Source: Owenia fusiformis
Lineage: Eukaryota > Annelida > Polychaeta > Sabellida > Oweniidae
DNA length: 64,000 nucleotides
Assembly: GCA_903813345.2 (NCBI GenBank)
Contig: CAIIXF020000010.1
Span: 6,747,169-6,811,168, forward strand
Direction of reading: 5' to 3'
Shown one piece after another: positions 36,240 through 48,700 of the stretch (its first letter is position 1; every line of letters begins with the position of its first letter). Under the pieces are notes generated by a model, which was not told the DNA's origin, did not search any database, and saw nothing but the letters and a program-made list of their open reading frames with translations. The position numbers and the translations under genes were made by a program.

Positions 36240-37880
36240 GGAGATATATTACAAATATATGAGAAGATAGATAAATACTAGCTCTTTTCAATGCTATCAA
36301 TTTTGTTACGAGGGTATAAGAAATAGGTAGTAAAAATCTATGGTGAGTAAATATGACTTTTTGTAAAAGTTAACCAAAAATCTACAAAACTCACGAATGT
36401 CGGAAGACGTGTTCCCTCTCGAATCCCCAACTTCTGATTTCATATTCATAGAAAGCGGATCAAGATCTAAAAAATGGTACATAATGCTTCAAAAATGGCC
36501 TGGCAAGACAAATTTGTATCTCGGTTTTGTGCCGTCGACTGAATTTCACGGACTAGTTTTAGATAAAAAAAGACGTCATATTTCTGATTTATAACAAATG
36601 CGTATTTTGCGTTGAAACACAAGAAACTAAATTAATATGATAATGATGTTGTTATTGCCAAATGTTCCGATCCATATAGGCTATCAATAGAAAGATACTC
36701 GATAACTTGTTTTGATAGCGCATTTATTGTTACTTGAATATGAGAAAAGGGTAATTAAAATCAACGCTTGCGTAGTATTAAAATCAACGCTTGCTTAGTA
36801 AACATGTCTTTTTGTAAAAGTGTTCCCTCTCGAATCCCCAACTTCTGATTTCATATTCAAATAAAGCGGATTATGGCATTATTTTTGCTTCTTTATTCGT
36901 TAAATACAAATATATTCGATATATGGAATATTTATATTCGCTAAATTAATTTTCCGTTCGTTACAGCGAATTAAGTTTTCAAAATAGCCAATGGATTAAA
37001 TCCCTTACTACTATGTGCATTAAATTACATATTTTATTCACTAAATGATATATGTTTTGCGTAAACTGTTATGGTATTCCTTAAGAGAAATACGTAAATG
37101 TGTGATACCGAATTTCTATTTGAACTCTTACCGAAATAAGTTTGTCTATATTTACCAAATGATTTATTTTTTAATACCATAGTTTATGCTTTTTACCGAA
37201 AGCTAATTTGCAATTTACCGAATGCAATAATTAAAATTAAAGCAATATTCGATAAGTTTCATTGTTGTTCGATATTTTGTCACATGACCCCGAGTTTTGC
37301 AAAATGGCCGCGCAGCTATTCAACATCGTTTTCATATATCACGAGACTATCGAAAAATAACGAAATTTATCGAATGTGGCATTCGGTATTTACCGAATAT
37401 AAATTAGTTAAATACCGAATGTAAAAATAATCAATTGAATTATACGTGCGCTAAGGAAAACAAATTGAATCGCTGAATCACACAAATACATGTATAGATA
37501 TCAAAAGTAATTGCCAACACAAAGAACAAGTGAAACTGTTCAGCGAATATAAATTGTATCGATTATTATATTCGATAAAATAAAAAACATTCGATAGATT
37601 GGGTGAAGGTTTGGTAAATTGTTTGTTTTATTTGGTATGTATGGAATATTTAATGTACCGAATAAAGAAGCAGTTTAAACACCATAGCGGATCGAGATCT
37701 AAAAAATGATATATAATACTTTAAAAATGGCCTGCCAAGACAGATTTGTACCCCGGTTTCGTGCCGTCGACTGGAATATAGCAATACTGGCAATCTTAAG
37801 AAAAAAAGACGTCATATTCTTAATTGACTATACCAATGCGTATTTTACGTGCAACCAACCGAATCTACAGAAAGTCCAAA
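36240..37880. repeat. Upstream flank of copy A, duplicate of 5880-7340
   Basis: Matches the copy C flank apart from the two transposon differences (the MITE at 5891 in C and the 36872 element in A). It contains the same MSEDVFPLESPTSDF-type short frame (36397-36594), whose meaning is unknown. Confidence 0.7.
36872..37686. mobile_element. DNA element with TATGG...CTTCTTTATTCG ends
   Basis: The imperfect inverted ends of about 28 bases are TATGGCATTATTTTTGCTTC and, inverted at the right end, TATGGTGTTTAAACTGCTTC. They are flanked by GCGGAT on both sides (36866-36871, 37687-37692). Copy C has one uninterrupted GCGGATCGAGATC at about 7158. The interior is rich in TTCGATA/TACCGAAT words. No transposase. 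Length 815 bases. Confidence 0.8.
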
Positions 37881-37979
37881 TAATAATGACTTGGTGTTTA
37901 TATAATATAGTCATCGCTATATCAATAGAAAGCTACGCATTAGCTCCATTTAAAAAAGTATTCATTGAATACTAGAAAC

Positions 37980-40900
37980 AAAATGGGAAATATTAAGCCG
38001 CTTGTGCTTTTAACGATGAGTTAAGAAGACGTTGGTCTCTATGAAACGAATGTGTGTTTTTCTGTACAAATTTTAAAATAATCAGAATTAGCTGAGTCTC
38101 AGAAATAAGACGAAATCGTTCTCCCTGGATCTTGCTTACGAAATAGCCCAAGCCATTTCACATATCATTAAAGACTTACACTTAGTTGACTTTACCAGAA
38201 ATCAGTTAGGGTTATGAATAATGATAACACTCCGAAAGTTACTCGGCATTTGAGAAACGTTTAACAGCTTATCGGCACTCGATTATATCGGAAGGCGTAC
38301 GTGTATTTCGTTTCCGTTCCGATATTAGGGAGGTTAAGCTACACGTTTTTAGAACCTGTATGTGGACGTGTAGTCCTCTTAGCATTACGTCTTCCATTCG
38401 TAGGAGTTATTTGCCAATGAGTCTAAAGGTTAGAGGTAAATAGTTGCAATTAGGAGACAGTGAACCGAAATCCCCAGTGTCATAATATGACACGTTCACG
38501 TTCTTGTAAAAACCTGGAGCTAACCTCCCTATCCCAAGATAATATCCCGAGTTCATATTTACTGAATTTGGCTCAAGATCGAAACAACTTTATAATCCGG
38601 CAAATATTTGTATCTCTATTCTGAGAAGAGGAATAGATTTCAGGAGCAAATTATGATTGCTCTAGGGGACAGGGGGCGAGATGGATCACCTAAGGGCAGT
38701 CATTTTTAAACGGCTTGTGAAGATATTTTGCTGGGGTTTCTGTCCGGTGAACCTATATTTATTGGAACAAGGGATGTTAGGTCTCTATGTATCTTTTATT
38801 CCCGATTTCAAATCGGATTTCATATTAACTATTTACATTGTTTTCAATTATTTTTTGTGGTCATGGGGCAAGGAGAGCCCGTGAGCCAATAGGACCAGTC
38901 TATCAGGAACCTTCTTTGAATCGTAGGTTATACCGCATGCTAATAGAAGTTGGGTTATTAATTTTGTTGGAAACTGAAGCCAAATGAAACAAAAAAATCC
39001 ATTGCCGGTGAGGTAGGCGTTGTGATGATCCTTTGTCATGAGATAATATTAGACAATAAATATTTTAAAATGATGAAATAAACTTGGTGGCTCTTCTAAC
39101 ATATAATGTCCTGCTGTCTCCTATATTTATTACTTGGGCGGAACGTGCTCAAACGATCTCATTTTTTGGTCTTGGTTCAGTTTGTCCAATTAAAGAGAAC
39201 AATTATACTGATTGAAACAACATAAATGAAGAATGTTAATTATATCATTAGATTTATTTTCCTATACAACCATTGTTATAAATAGTTTTTATTAGGCCTA
39301 TGGCGATGAAATCTCACAATGATATGTATAATCATGGAGATTGCCCAAATCAATGTTTAAAATAGGAATATGATATTTTCCCAAAATTGCAGTGTGAAAT
39401 AGTACTTTGTATAAACACTGGTTAATAGAAATTGTATCATAATTTATGTTATATAGACAATTCTGTGATGGGAAAATATCTTCGTTTAATATAATTTATG
39501 TCCATTATTCAAATGATATGGCACAATAATTATACATGGCACAATATTATACATTCTACCAGCTCATGAATTGGCTACTTTATGATTGAGAATTTTCCTC
39601 AAACATAGACAGACTCATATGTACTGTAGCTTGGAAGCAGTCATAGATTTTTTAACATTTACACATTCCGTAAAGAGGTGAACAATATTTTATTCAACCT
39701 TTGGAATCCTTCACTAATTTCAGTGATACTGTACAAAATCTTGTGTGAAAATAAATAAAGCACTTAAATGAATTGTGAATGATTTAATTTTGTACCTCTG
39801 TTTCAATCTAGACTTTGAACTCAGGCTGTCACCCTAAGCCTTGAAACAAGACATGTATGGTTGAAAATCATCTACAATTCATTGAGTCCTTGGCTTAAAT
39901 CCTTTGGTATTCATTTGAACAGTTACACTCTGTTCATCACCATAGATATGTTCTACTTTTCCATGGTTTTATGAGTCTAATCTGTACATAGGCCTATATA
40001 AAAATGAACACTGCCTTGGTTAATAATTCAGGAAAACCCCTTTCAGGGGCAAGTGGACAGATATTTAAATTCTTGCAAAGATGAAAAGTCATAAGCCATC
40101 AGTTCTTTTTTATCAGAATATTATCAATATTATAAATGGGCATACTACTCATTTATCTGTTTGGATTTAACTTTTGTCATAGCATAGGCTATACAAGATA
40201 GACATCCATTTGTTATGCCATCACCACGCAAAATCCAAAATGCACATTCTTTGCTTTGCAAAACTGATATACACACTTACTTTGACACTCTATAGTTTTT
40301 ACATATGCCATGTATGTATATTCTCAGGTTTTGTACTTGGGCCTATTCATTTTTCAACAATGTACAACTTAAATATCAACTGGGACAAAATTAATCAGAA
40401 ACTCCACAATGGCTATTGAATATTGGAGGGTAAGGCAAGTATTTTTTACATTTTTATAATATCATTAGATTAACTCAATACAGTGATCTTTCCGGCATTA
40501 AAGCAAATGTGCGCAGCACCCACATGAGAGTTTGATAACAGGATTGCGAATCAATTTGCACCCACTTGAAAATCATGACAAATAGGCATAATTTGATCAA
40601 TTTTGGTCTGAATTGTGAAAATAAAAAATTTGCACCCACTTGAGAAAAAATCATGTGGAGATAAATACCAGGGTAAACAAAACAGTAAGGAATGTTTTTT
40701 TTACAGCATTAACATGTCATTTCAATCAGAAATGTAACACCAAAAGCACTCTATCATTCAGAAAATAACAGTTTTCCAAGGTGATCAAAGAATTGGAGAA
40801 GATAGAATGCATTTTATATCATGAGACATGTTCTTTCCAAAGTCAATTCACATTGTTCAGTTTATAAATTCAGATTCAATGAAATCTAAAACTCTCCAAC

Positions 40901-41090
40901 TTCACCCATTTCAAGGCATTATTATTACAAGGCACAAAAACAGTTTATGAGTCTTTAGTTACATTAACACTGTATACACCTACTACTTTCAGCATATTTG
41001 CATGGAATAAGTCATATCCCAAAATAATAATATCAGGCGTCAGGTGAAGCTGAATTTAATATATAGTCCTTCAATAACTAGAACAGATGA
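37980..41090. other. No recognisable gene
   Basis: About 3 kb of AT-rich sequence between the copy A flank and the 41.1-kb tandem repeat. Open frames are short and without family similarity. TTTGCACCCACTTGA words at 40553-40640 resemble the inverted GGGTGCAA words in intron 11 of both PDI copies, suggesting a shared dispersed repeat. Confidence 0.5.
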
Positions 41091-41094
41091 GAGC

Positions 41095-41290
41095 CTAAAT
41101 AGCTGCAGTCACTCAGGAGCAAGTATTGAGATCTTAGGAAAACTCTCTTCAGGCAGGGTATATATCCAGGAAGCCTTCCCATCGATGATAGTCTAAATCG
41201 CTGCAGTCACTCAGGAGCAAGTATTGAGATCTTAGGAAAACTCTCTTCAGGCAGGGTATATATCTAGGAAGCCTTCCCATCTGTAGAGGT
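41095..41290. repeat. Two tandem copies of a 98-bp unit
   Basis: CTGCAGTCACTCAGGAGCAA and the following sequence to CCTTCCCATC occur twice, starting at 41103 and 41201, with very few differences. Confidence 0.85.
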
Positions 41291-41447
41291 TACTGGTACC
41301 TGGAATCAAAACAAATATTGCATTATTCAAACAGCATTTACAAAGACATGGTATGATACTGGGATGGATATTATTTTGAGTACATATTTAATAATATATC
41401 TAAGAGCTACCTAGTACCAAAATATATACTTAGCCATTATGTCCCTA

Positions 41448-41556
41448 TCATTGAATATATGCCTGAGGTCGGGCGTCAATATAGCCTGAGCTTGCGAAGG
41501 TTATATTGACGACGGACCGAAGGCATATATTCAATGATACGGACATAATTGTTGTA
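41448..41556. repeat. Short inverted repeat (hairpin)
   Basis: ATCATTGAATATATGCCTGA and GTCAATATAGCC pair with GGTTATATTGACGACGG...GGCATATATTCAATGAT around a short loop. This is probably a small fold-back MITE; no target duplication was established. Confidence 0.65.
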
Positions 41557-42844
41557 TTACATACCTAAAGTACATTTACATAACATTTCATAAAGATAAT
41601 ATGTTGAAATACATGAAAAAAGACCAAAATTTTACACGATTCCAGTCGAAATCACTTTGTTTACATGTTATGACGTCACAAAGTTGTCATGGTAAAAAAG
41701 TTTGGCGGCTATACAGGAATATATAGCCGACCTTCAGCTCCATTGACTTCCATACAAATGCTTCGCTAGGTATGTAATACATGTGTATAAATAAATAAAA
41801 AACAAAAAACAAACAATGTATTGTGTGTGTGCATAGAACTTGCATATATAAAACTAATATTACTAAGTTTAACAGAATGTGAACATTAAACAAGCCAAGA
41901 AGGCTATGTAATAAACTGTAAATACAGTTTTGATTATTTCTGCAAATTACAAATTATCTGTTTCAGGTTTGAAAGGCTCCTTTACTTATTCATATTTAGA
42001 AAAGAGAGATTCCAAACTATATGTCTCAATATAATATTGAAGAATAGCACAAGGCAATTGACATGTTTTCAGTTAGAACTCACCCACATCCGAGTTGGAG
42101 AAGTAACTTTAAAGGTCAAGACTCAAAGGGTTCCGAAAAGACACAAGAGTCAAGTAAAAGTCTAGCCACTGAATAATTATAAGCCGATTGAGCCATTTCA
42201 AAGCATAGCCAAGAATCAGATCAATTTCAAGCCAAAGTCAAGGCACAGAAGGATCTTTAGATAAAAAAGTACCATGGGTACAGCACCCACCTGGGAAGGT
42301 TTCAATATTTCAAATATTTATAAGTAGGAGCTAAGAATAAGTTTTTTGCTGATAATAATTTCATACAAAAACCTACAGTTGATGTGAGGACATAAGTATC
42401 AACATAATAGGTTTAGTATATGAATGAGAGGGCATATTTAAGCAATAAGATGACAAAACCTACATATTTAAGTAAAAAGATGGCAAAACCTACAAGTTGA
42501 TGTGAGGACATTAGCATCTTACACAACAACATAACAGGTTTGGTAGAGGCTTGAAATTAGATAGAGATAGAGACTCGGGATTTTAATTCCTCATTTTTCA
42601 GTGATTAATAGTGATAAAGACTCGGTGTAGGAGTTCATTAACAATTAGAGTGAGATAGTCTACTTCACTGAAGTATTGCACAAGTCATAAGTGTGATACC
42701 TATGTGCATGTTTTGATCAGTCAGGTGAACAATATGGTCAGCAATGCATATCCCTATAAAGAAACAAGATGGATGAAGAGCACATTAGGCACCGAGAATC
42801 ATATGGGACTGTAAAAGAGTGTAGTAAGAATAATGAAAAGTGTT

Positions 42845-43090
42845 CATTCATAATCAAATAGCACACATTGATGGAAAATGCATACTGTCATATTTCAAAA
42901 AGTTCCCTTAAGCCATATTAAAGTCACTTTCAAGCACTCAAGAGGGAGAAATTAGAGATTTCTGAGGCTATATGTCCCATGAAAATATAGAGGCAATAAC
43001 ACACATTGTTGGAAAATGCATACTGTCATATTTCAGGATTAAAAACACTCCAGAGAGAGAATTTAAAGATTTCAAGCTACTGTATATGTC
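42845..43090. repeat. Diverged tandem duplication, period about 144
   Basis: CACACATTG(A/T)TGGAAAATGC followed by ATACTGTCATATTTCA occurs at about 42864 and 43003, each followed by related AGAGAGA...AGATTTC sequence. Non-coding. Confidence 0.6.
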
Positions 43091-43223
43091 CTATGATAAT
43101 ATAAAGAAAATAAGATAAATGATCCATGGATATATATCATTATGAAAATCATAGATAAATGATTGTATGTCTCTTAAAAACCTAAGAACTTATTTCAGAC
43201 AATGGATTTAATGCAGAAATACA

Positions 43224-43757
43224 TCATACTTCATCATCATTATCATCACTATCTGACTCAGAGTCGGAATTATCTTCATCATCTGTATTATTATTAATAT
43301 CAATATTATTTATATTTAAAGGATTGAAACAGTTACCCTGACAAAGACATGCAGGACCACACCCATCAGGAAAATTTGTCTTGCACCCACAATTTCGAGA
43401 ACACATAGGATCCTTTTTACACCTACACCCCTTAGTTAAATATAATTCTTCAGAAATTGCTTTGTTCATATTTTCCTTGTGAGTCCCAAGTAAAATAAAT
43501 CTTCCCACTATTATTTCCCATCCCCAGCTTTCTATTGGATTAATATGCATGGTGTTTTGAATACTTTGACTCCAAATTTGAGACACCCAACAAGCCCTTT
43601 TCCAATGGAGTAACAGGGCTTCAAATGATGGCAATAATTATCCCCTATTGTTTCCCTCTCCAAAATCTTTTCTCTTATTGAACTAAGCCATGCTCTATGT
43701 ATTGATATTGATTGATCAAGTGAATGAAAATGTTCCTCTGCAAAATATTCTTTGAAC
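43224..43757 (-). pseudogene. Frameshifted remnant of an element-type protein with a CXC-like cysteine-rich C-terminus
   Basis: Two overlapping frames join at a shift near 43635. The upstream frame reads FKEYFAEEHFHSLDQSISIH to ...ERETIGDN; the downstream frame reads LPSFEALLLHWKRACWVSQI and then WGWEI. It ends in a cysteine cluster of pattern GCRCKKDPMCSRNCGCK...CGPACLCQGNC, then an acidic Asp/Ser tail. The cysteine spacing resembles CXC (tesmin/TSO1-type) domains found at the end of some repeat-borne proteins in marine invertebrates; this parallel is from memory and not searched. No splice sites or start support a live gene. It lies next to the edge of the A/B duplication. Confidence 0.55.
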
Positions 43758-45732
43758 AAATTTGACGTAAATTCCGAAGAACCTATGACGATATACGATC
43801 ATATGAATGTAGTATTATGGCATTATGATACTCATAGCATCTTTTTGTTTCACTTGAAACATGCTCTGATATTATGAGGCATATTCTGCGATCTGAGCAC
43901 ATCAGATGGGAAGAGTTATAATTGTCAATAAGTGTAGTTATCATGTAATCATTTACCTTAATGTCAATACATTACATAATAGGCATTGTGTTTAACAGCA
44001 GATATTAACACAGGCACAGGTACACAAGTTTGATGATGCCAATTAGATAAAATATGAGCTGAGCTGAAAGATCTCAATTTTGGGCTCTCCTGGATCACCA
44101 ATTCAAGCTCATTATTATGTCATGGCATCTCGGGGCTGAGAAGAAATGAGATGTCATGCATATGGTTTATCATGATGGTATTATGGGGTCGGGTGGCAAC
44201 TTTCAAAAATTTACTTCTAGCTAATTTGAATGCATCAACTGGCGCTGTTGTCAACGTGATAAACATAACTATTCTTGTTAGAAATCCACAGATAACATGT
44301 GCTATTTTTCGAATTATTTTACCCAGAATGGACATACTCGTACATTGTATTGTATATATTTTGCTCAAGCTATATTTAGTAAGGATTTCAATGTGTAGAA
44401 TTGTAAAGAAATATTCATCAAATTGTACATTTTTAATGGGTCACCTATTCACCAGAGTTGTAAATAAACATAACAAACAAACTAACCAATGTTTATATTT
44501 TTAAGAGGAATTATCCTCCCTTTATTTATGAAAACACTCTAGTTAAGAATAAGTATCAGTAATACCACAATAATAGTGTTATGTGACACTATTAAACTTC
44601 AAGTGAAATGTGACACCATGGTTACAGTGTGACATCACATAGAACTTTCAAACTCCACATTGTTTGATCCACTTTCTCTCAAACAATATTTTACTTGATG
44701 ATGTTGATTTTTATGTTACCCTCATATAGATCAGATGGTTTCTCACTTAAGTGCTCTTTGTAAAAGAGAACGTCAATCCCTATACCAAAAGTGGGCCCAC
44801 AGTGTTCTCATTTTTATAGGCCTGGTTTTGAAAGATCTTTTTAGTAGAAATCCCCATATGCTTTTTTGTTGAAACTGAAATCTACGATTCAACATGTTCA
44901 AACAAGTGCCATGGGCTAAACACCAAGAACTCTTACATGAGAAAAAACATAAAGATCATGAACGTACTTAAGTTACTGTTGTATAATGAAGTGCAGTCCT
45001 ATATATTACAATATACTGACGTGCAGGCTACAGAAAAACCATGTCTGAATACCGGTTATGAGCATTTATTGATCAATATCTGATATCTGAATTGCGTACA
45101 ATAAAAAAAGATGATTGACAGATGAGTTGTGCATGAGTGTTATGACTTCCATTATTCTGGTTTACCTATGATATGACTGATGACCATGACCGGACTAGGT
45201 ACATACACAGACAACTACAATATGATGAAAAGAATTACTTCTACATTATTATAAGTAAAAATAATACATGGCCCATTGGACATTTGGCAATATTCAATTG
45301 TTCAACAATTTGTCAAATTGACTTTCATTTAGTAAAATCAAATCAATGTTTTTAACAACTGATTTAATGAAAGAAATTGGAGACGATTGTGATATTTGAG
45401 AAAAGATATCTACGATTATGCTAAATACAAGTATGAATGATACTTTCTTGTTCTCAGAAATTTTTTTGTAAATTAAAATGGTTGTTTCTGGGAACAGAAA
45501 AAATCTCCATACTTCAGGATGGTGATAAAATAGCTATTTATGGATAGCTCATATACTGTTATAACTAAACTACAGCTTTATATCTACATCTGCAAATCAC
45601 AGATGTTGATTTAAAATTGCAGTCAATACATCTACATCTGCTCTGTCCTTAAATGTTCTAAAACTTCAGGAATGGTACAAGTGAGATTAATATTGGTTCG
45701 AATTTCAATTAAATATCTAATTTTGAGTTTTT
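43750..45732 (-). other. 3' flank and probable 3' UTR of copy B
   Basis: Collinear with 7945-9609 downstream of copy A, with many small substitutions. The 117-codon plus-strand frame at 44151-44504 is not conserved in copy A (70 codons there), so I do not call it a gene. Confidence 0.55.
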
Positions 45733-48700
45733 TTATAATTCGGCCTTCTTTGCTTTTCCCTTTCTAGTAAATCCACTTAGTTCCTCTGTTGCTTCCGCTG
45801 CAAGATATTTGACAAAATCATCAACTTCACGTCCACCATTGTATTGTTTTGGGTTCTGTTTGTTTCCTTTGGGAGCAAAGTAGATAGTTGGGAATCTGGA
45901 AATAACAAGGACAATTTTTCATGACTTCTCATTTTCAACTGGGTGCAAATGGATTTTCAGGTGGGTGCAAGCCTATTTTCAAAATCTCAGGTGGGTGCTG
46001 CGTGGGTAGATCACTGCGATTAATACCATAGCCTTTTCACATATAAAGTACAAATAGACAATGTACTCGTACTTGCAAATGCTCTCAGTCTTACATAAAA
46101 TATATCAAATGAAAATTGAAATAATTCATACAAGTACAAGACAATTCCTTACCCTTTGACATTATACTGTGGGGGTACATCATTGGCTGTGGCATCCATC
46201 TTGGCAATTACAATACTCTCCTCCTTGGCCAGCTACAATAAGACAACAAACAATTGAAATAATGTAATCAAGGTTTTTTCAAGGATATATGCTAACATCT
46301 CACAAACACAAGGTATAGGGGTCCAAAAAAACCAAGGTTTATATTTTTACATCTCATATTTTTAGATTCAGGCACCTCCAATAAACTGACACATATAAGA
46401 ACCCATCAATACTATTTAGTATTTACAATGTACTCAAACATATATCATGAAAAAGGTGTTTTTGTTTGCTTATATGGATGTGTCCTTTGCAATTATAACA
46501 TGAGTTTAATGTTGATTTGTCGAATGTAATGTTGCTTTTTATATAGATATTAGAGAATCAAATGGACTTGAAATTAATTGCCCTTTATGGCTTTATTTTG
46601 GTCCCATTCAGATATTTTCAGATAAATATCAACAAATTGTATTTTACACTGTACCTTTTCAGCTAGCTCATTGTATTTTGGTTCCAGACTCTTACAATGT
46701 CCACACCATGGTGCATAAAATTCAATTAGGACATCCTTTGTTTCATCATCTACAAGGTCTGCAAAGTTCTTGCCTACTGCAACCTGAAAGTCAACATTGT
46801 AAACTGCACATAAACTGCAATTATAAGAATCAGATGATCTACTGGATAATTTGGATTAAAATTACATAGAATGCACAGGACTCTCAAGATCCAGAAAAAT
46901 AAAAAGGGAGACAGAAAGTGAAAATACATTTTGGAAACCTTTCAGAGAATCAAATATTTATAATTGGGAGTTTCTATTCATCTATTTTATTAAAATCTTG
47001 GATATTATTGGTTTTCCTTTAGTTTTGGTTCAGCAAATATGGTCATTGTGATAAAGGGACATGTTCGAAAGATGAGTTGTAGTTCAGCATTAATTTAGTT
47101 TCATTTTCCACAAATGTTGATAATCAGACACCATTTCATAACCAAACTTAAAGTTCACCTACCTTAACTGCATTTTCAGAGTTATCTGGGATAGCCTCAG
47201 ATTTCATATGTGGTTCAAGTTTGTTGTCTAAGAAGTCATTTACAAACTTTTCAAATGTGTCCATGCTGCAAAGAAAACATGAAATGAATTAGAGGTCTCA
47301 GAATATCGATTTATTTATACATAAAACAGGTTGCACAACTCAAAACCATTTTTGTGTTCATGAGAATTAAAGTTTAGGTACACTGTAGTTTCCAACTTTT
47401 GAAATTCTTTTAATTGAAATGTAATTTTGACTATTTGATCTCTCATAATGTTTTATAAATATCTACATAAAAATCTGAAATAATACTAGCTATCTCATTA
47501 ATTATTGGTAATTTTAATCAAGAAAATTACATGAATTATTTAATGTTTCTGCAATTGAATAAAGACATCTGCAGAAAACCCTCAGACCAACATAAAATCA
47601 AAGGAAAACAGAAAATTGTGGAAAGCACCCACAATTAGGAAAAGATCGGATTCATGATCATACCTGAAATCATCAGTCATGACGAATTTTTGACCTTTGG
47701 TGTTCCATGCTCCTACAACAGGATTGCTTTCGAAATTGAGAGAGAATTCATCAATCTCTTGTGAAAACTCAGTTGCACTTGAGACAGCGAAGAAGACCTT
47801 TGCTCCGCCTTCTGTGATCTTCTTTCCAACTTTCATTACTCTGGAAGGCGAGGATGCAATATATGTATATTAAAGATATGTTATAATTTCAATTAAAGGG
47901 AGTAGGATTCTGAGTTATAATATAAATATGTGACAAGTGAAGAGACAGCTCAGTCATACTTCTTCTGACTAACATTATCAAATTGATCTGTTTTGACACA
48001 AATCTATAAACTTATTTGTTGTATTAAATCTGGCTGTATTCGCTTAAAATTGATGAACATTAAAAACAAGCGTGTTTCTCTGAAACGCAATCCAAAATTG
48101 TCATACCTGTTCCTCCAGTAGTTTGTTCCCTTAGTATTTCTCTTATAATCAACCTCGTAGTATGCAACAATGAGGGGTTTCTGGAACTGCTCCTGGTTAC
48201 CTTGAGTACGATGTCCCACCAAACCATTGCTGGAAAAACATGCAATATTTATTAATTCATGAGTATCAACATTCTCCAATGACTACTGCTATTGATGGAA
48301 TAACTTTGTGGTTGGCAAAATCATAGATATTACATTGACAATGTACAAGCTGTAATGTACTGAAACCAATTTTAAGTTGAATCTGTTAGTTTAGGTAATC
48401 TTGTCCATTGCCGCTTTTCAAGAAATGCATGCATTAAATAAATTATTATAAAGGCCTTTATTAAAGTAGATGTGCACACATTTACTTTCCATTTCTTGAT
48501 GAACCTTTACTGATATATTATAGTTTTCTTACATGTTGTTGTTGACAAATGTTTTAAGATCAGTGAGAGAGGATACGTCGCCATCAAATTCAGCTGTGGC
48601 TCCCTCCATCTTATTTTGAAGACGCTTGGGACGGAAAATGACAACAGAGCTAAAAATAAAATATAAAAAGAAGCCATTAGATTATGATGGTAAATGCATT

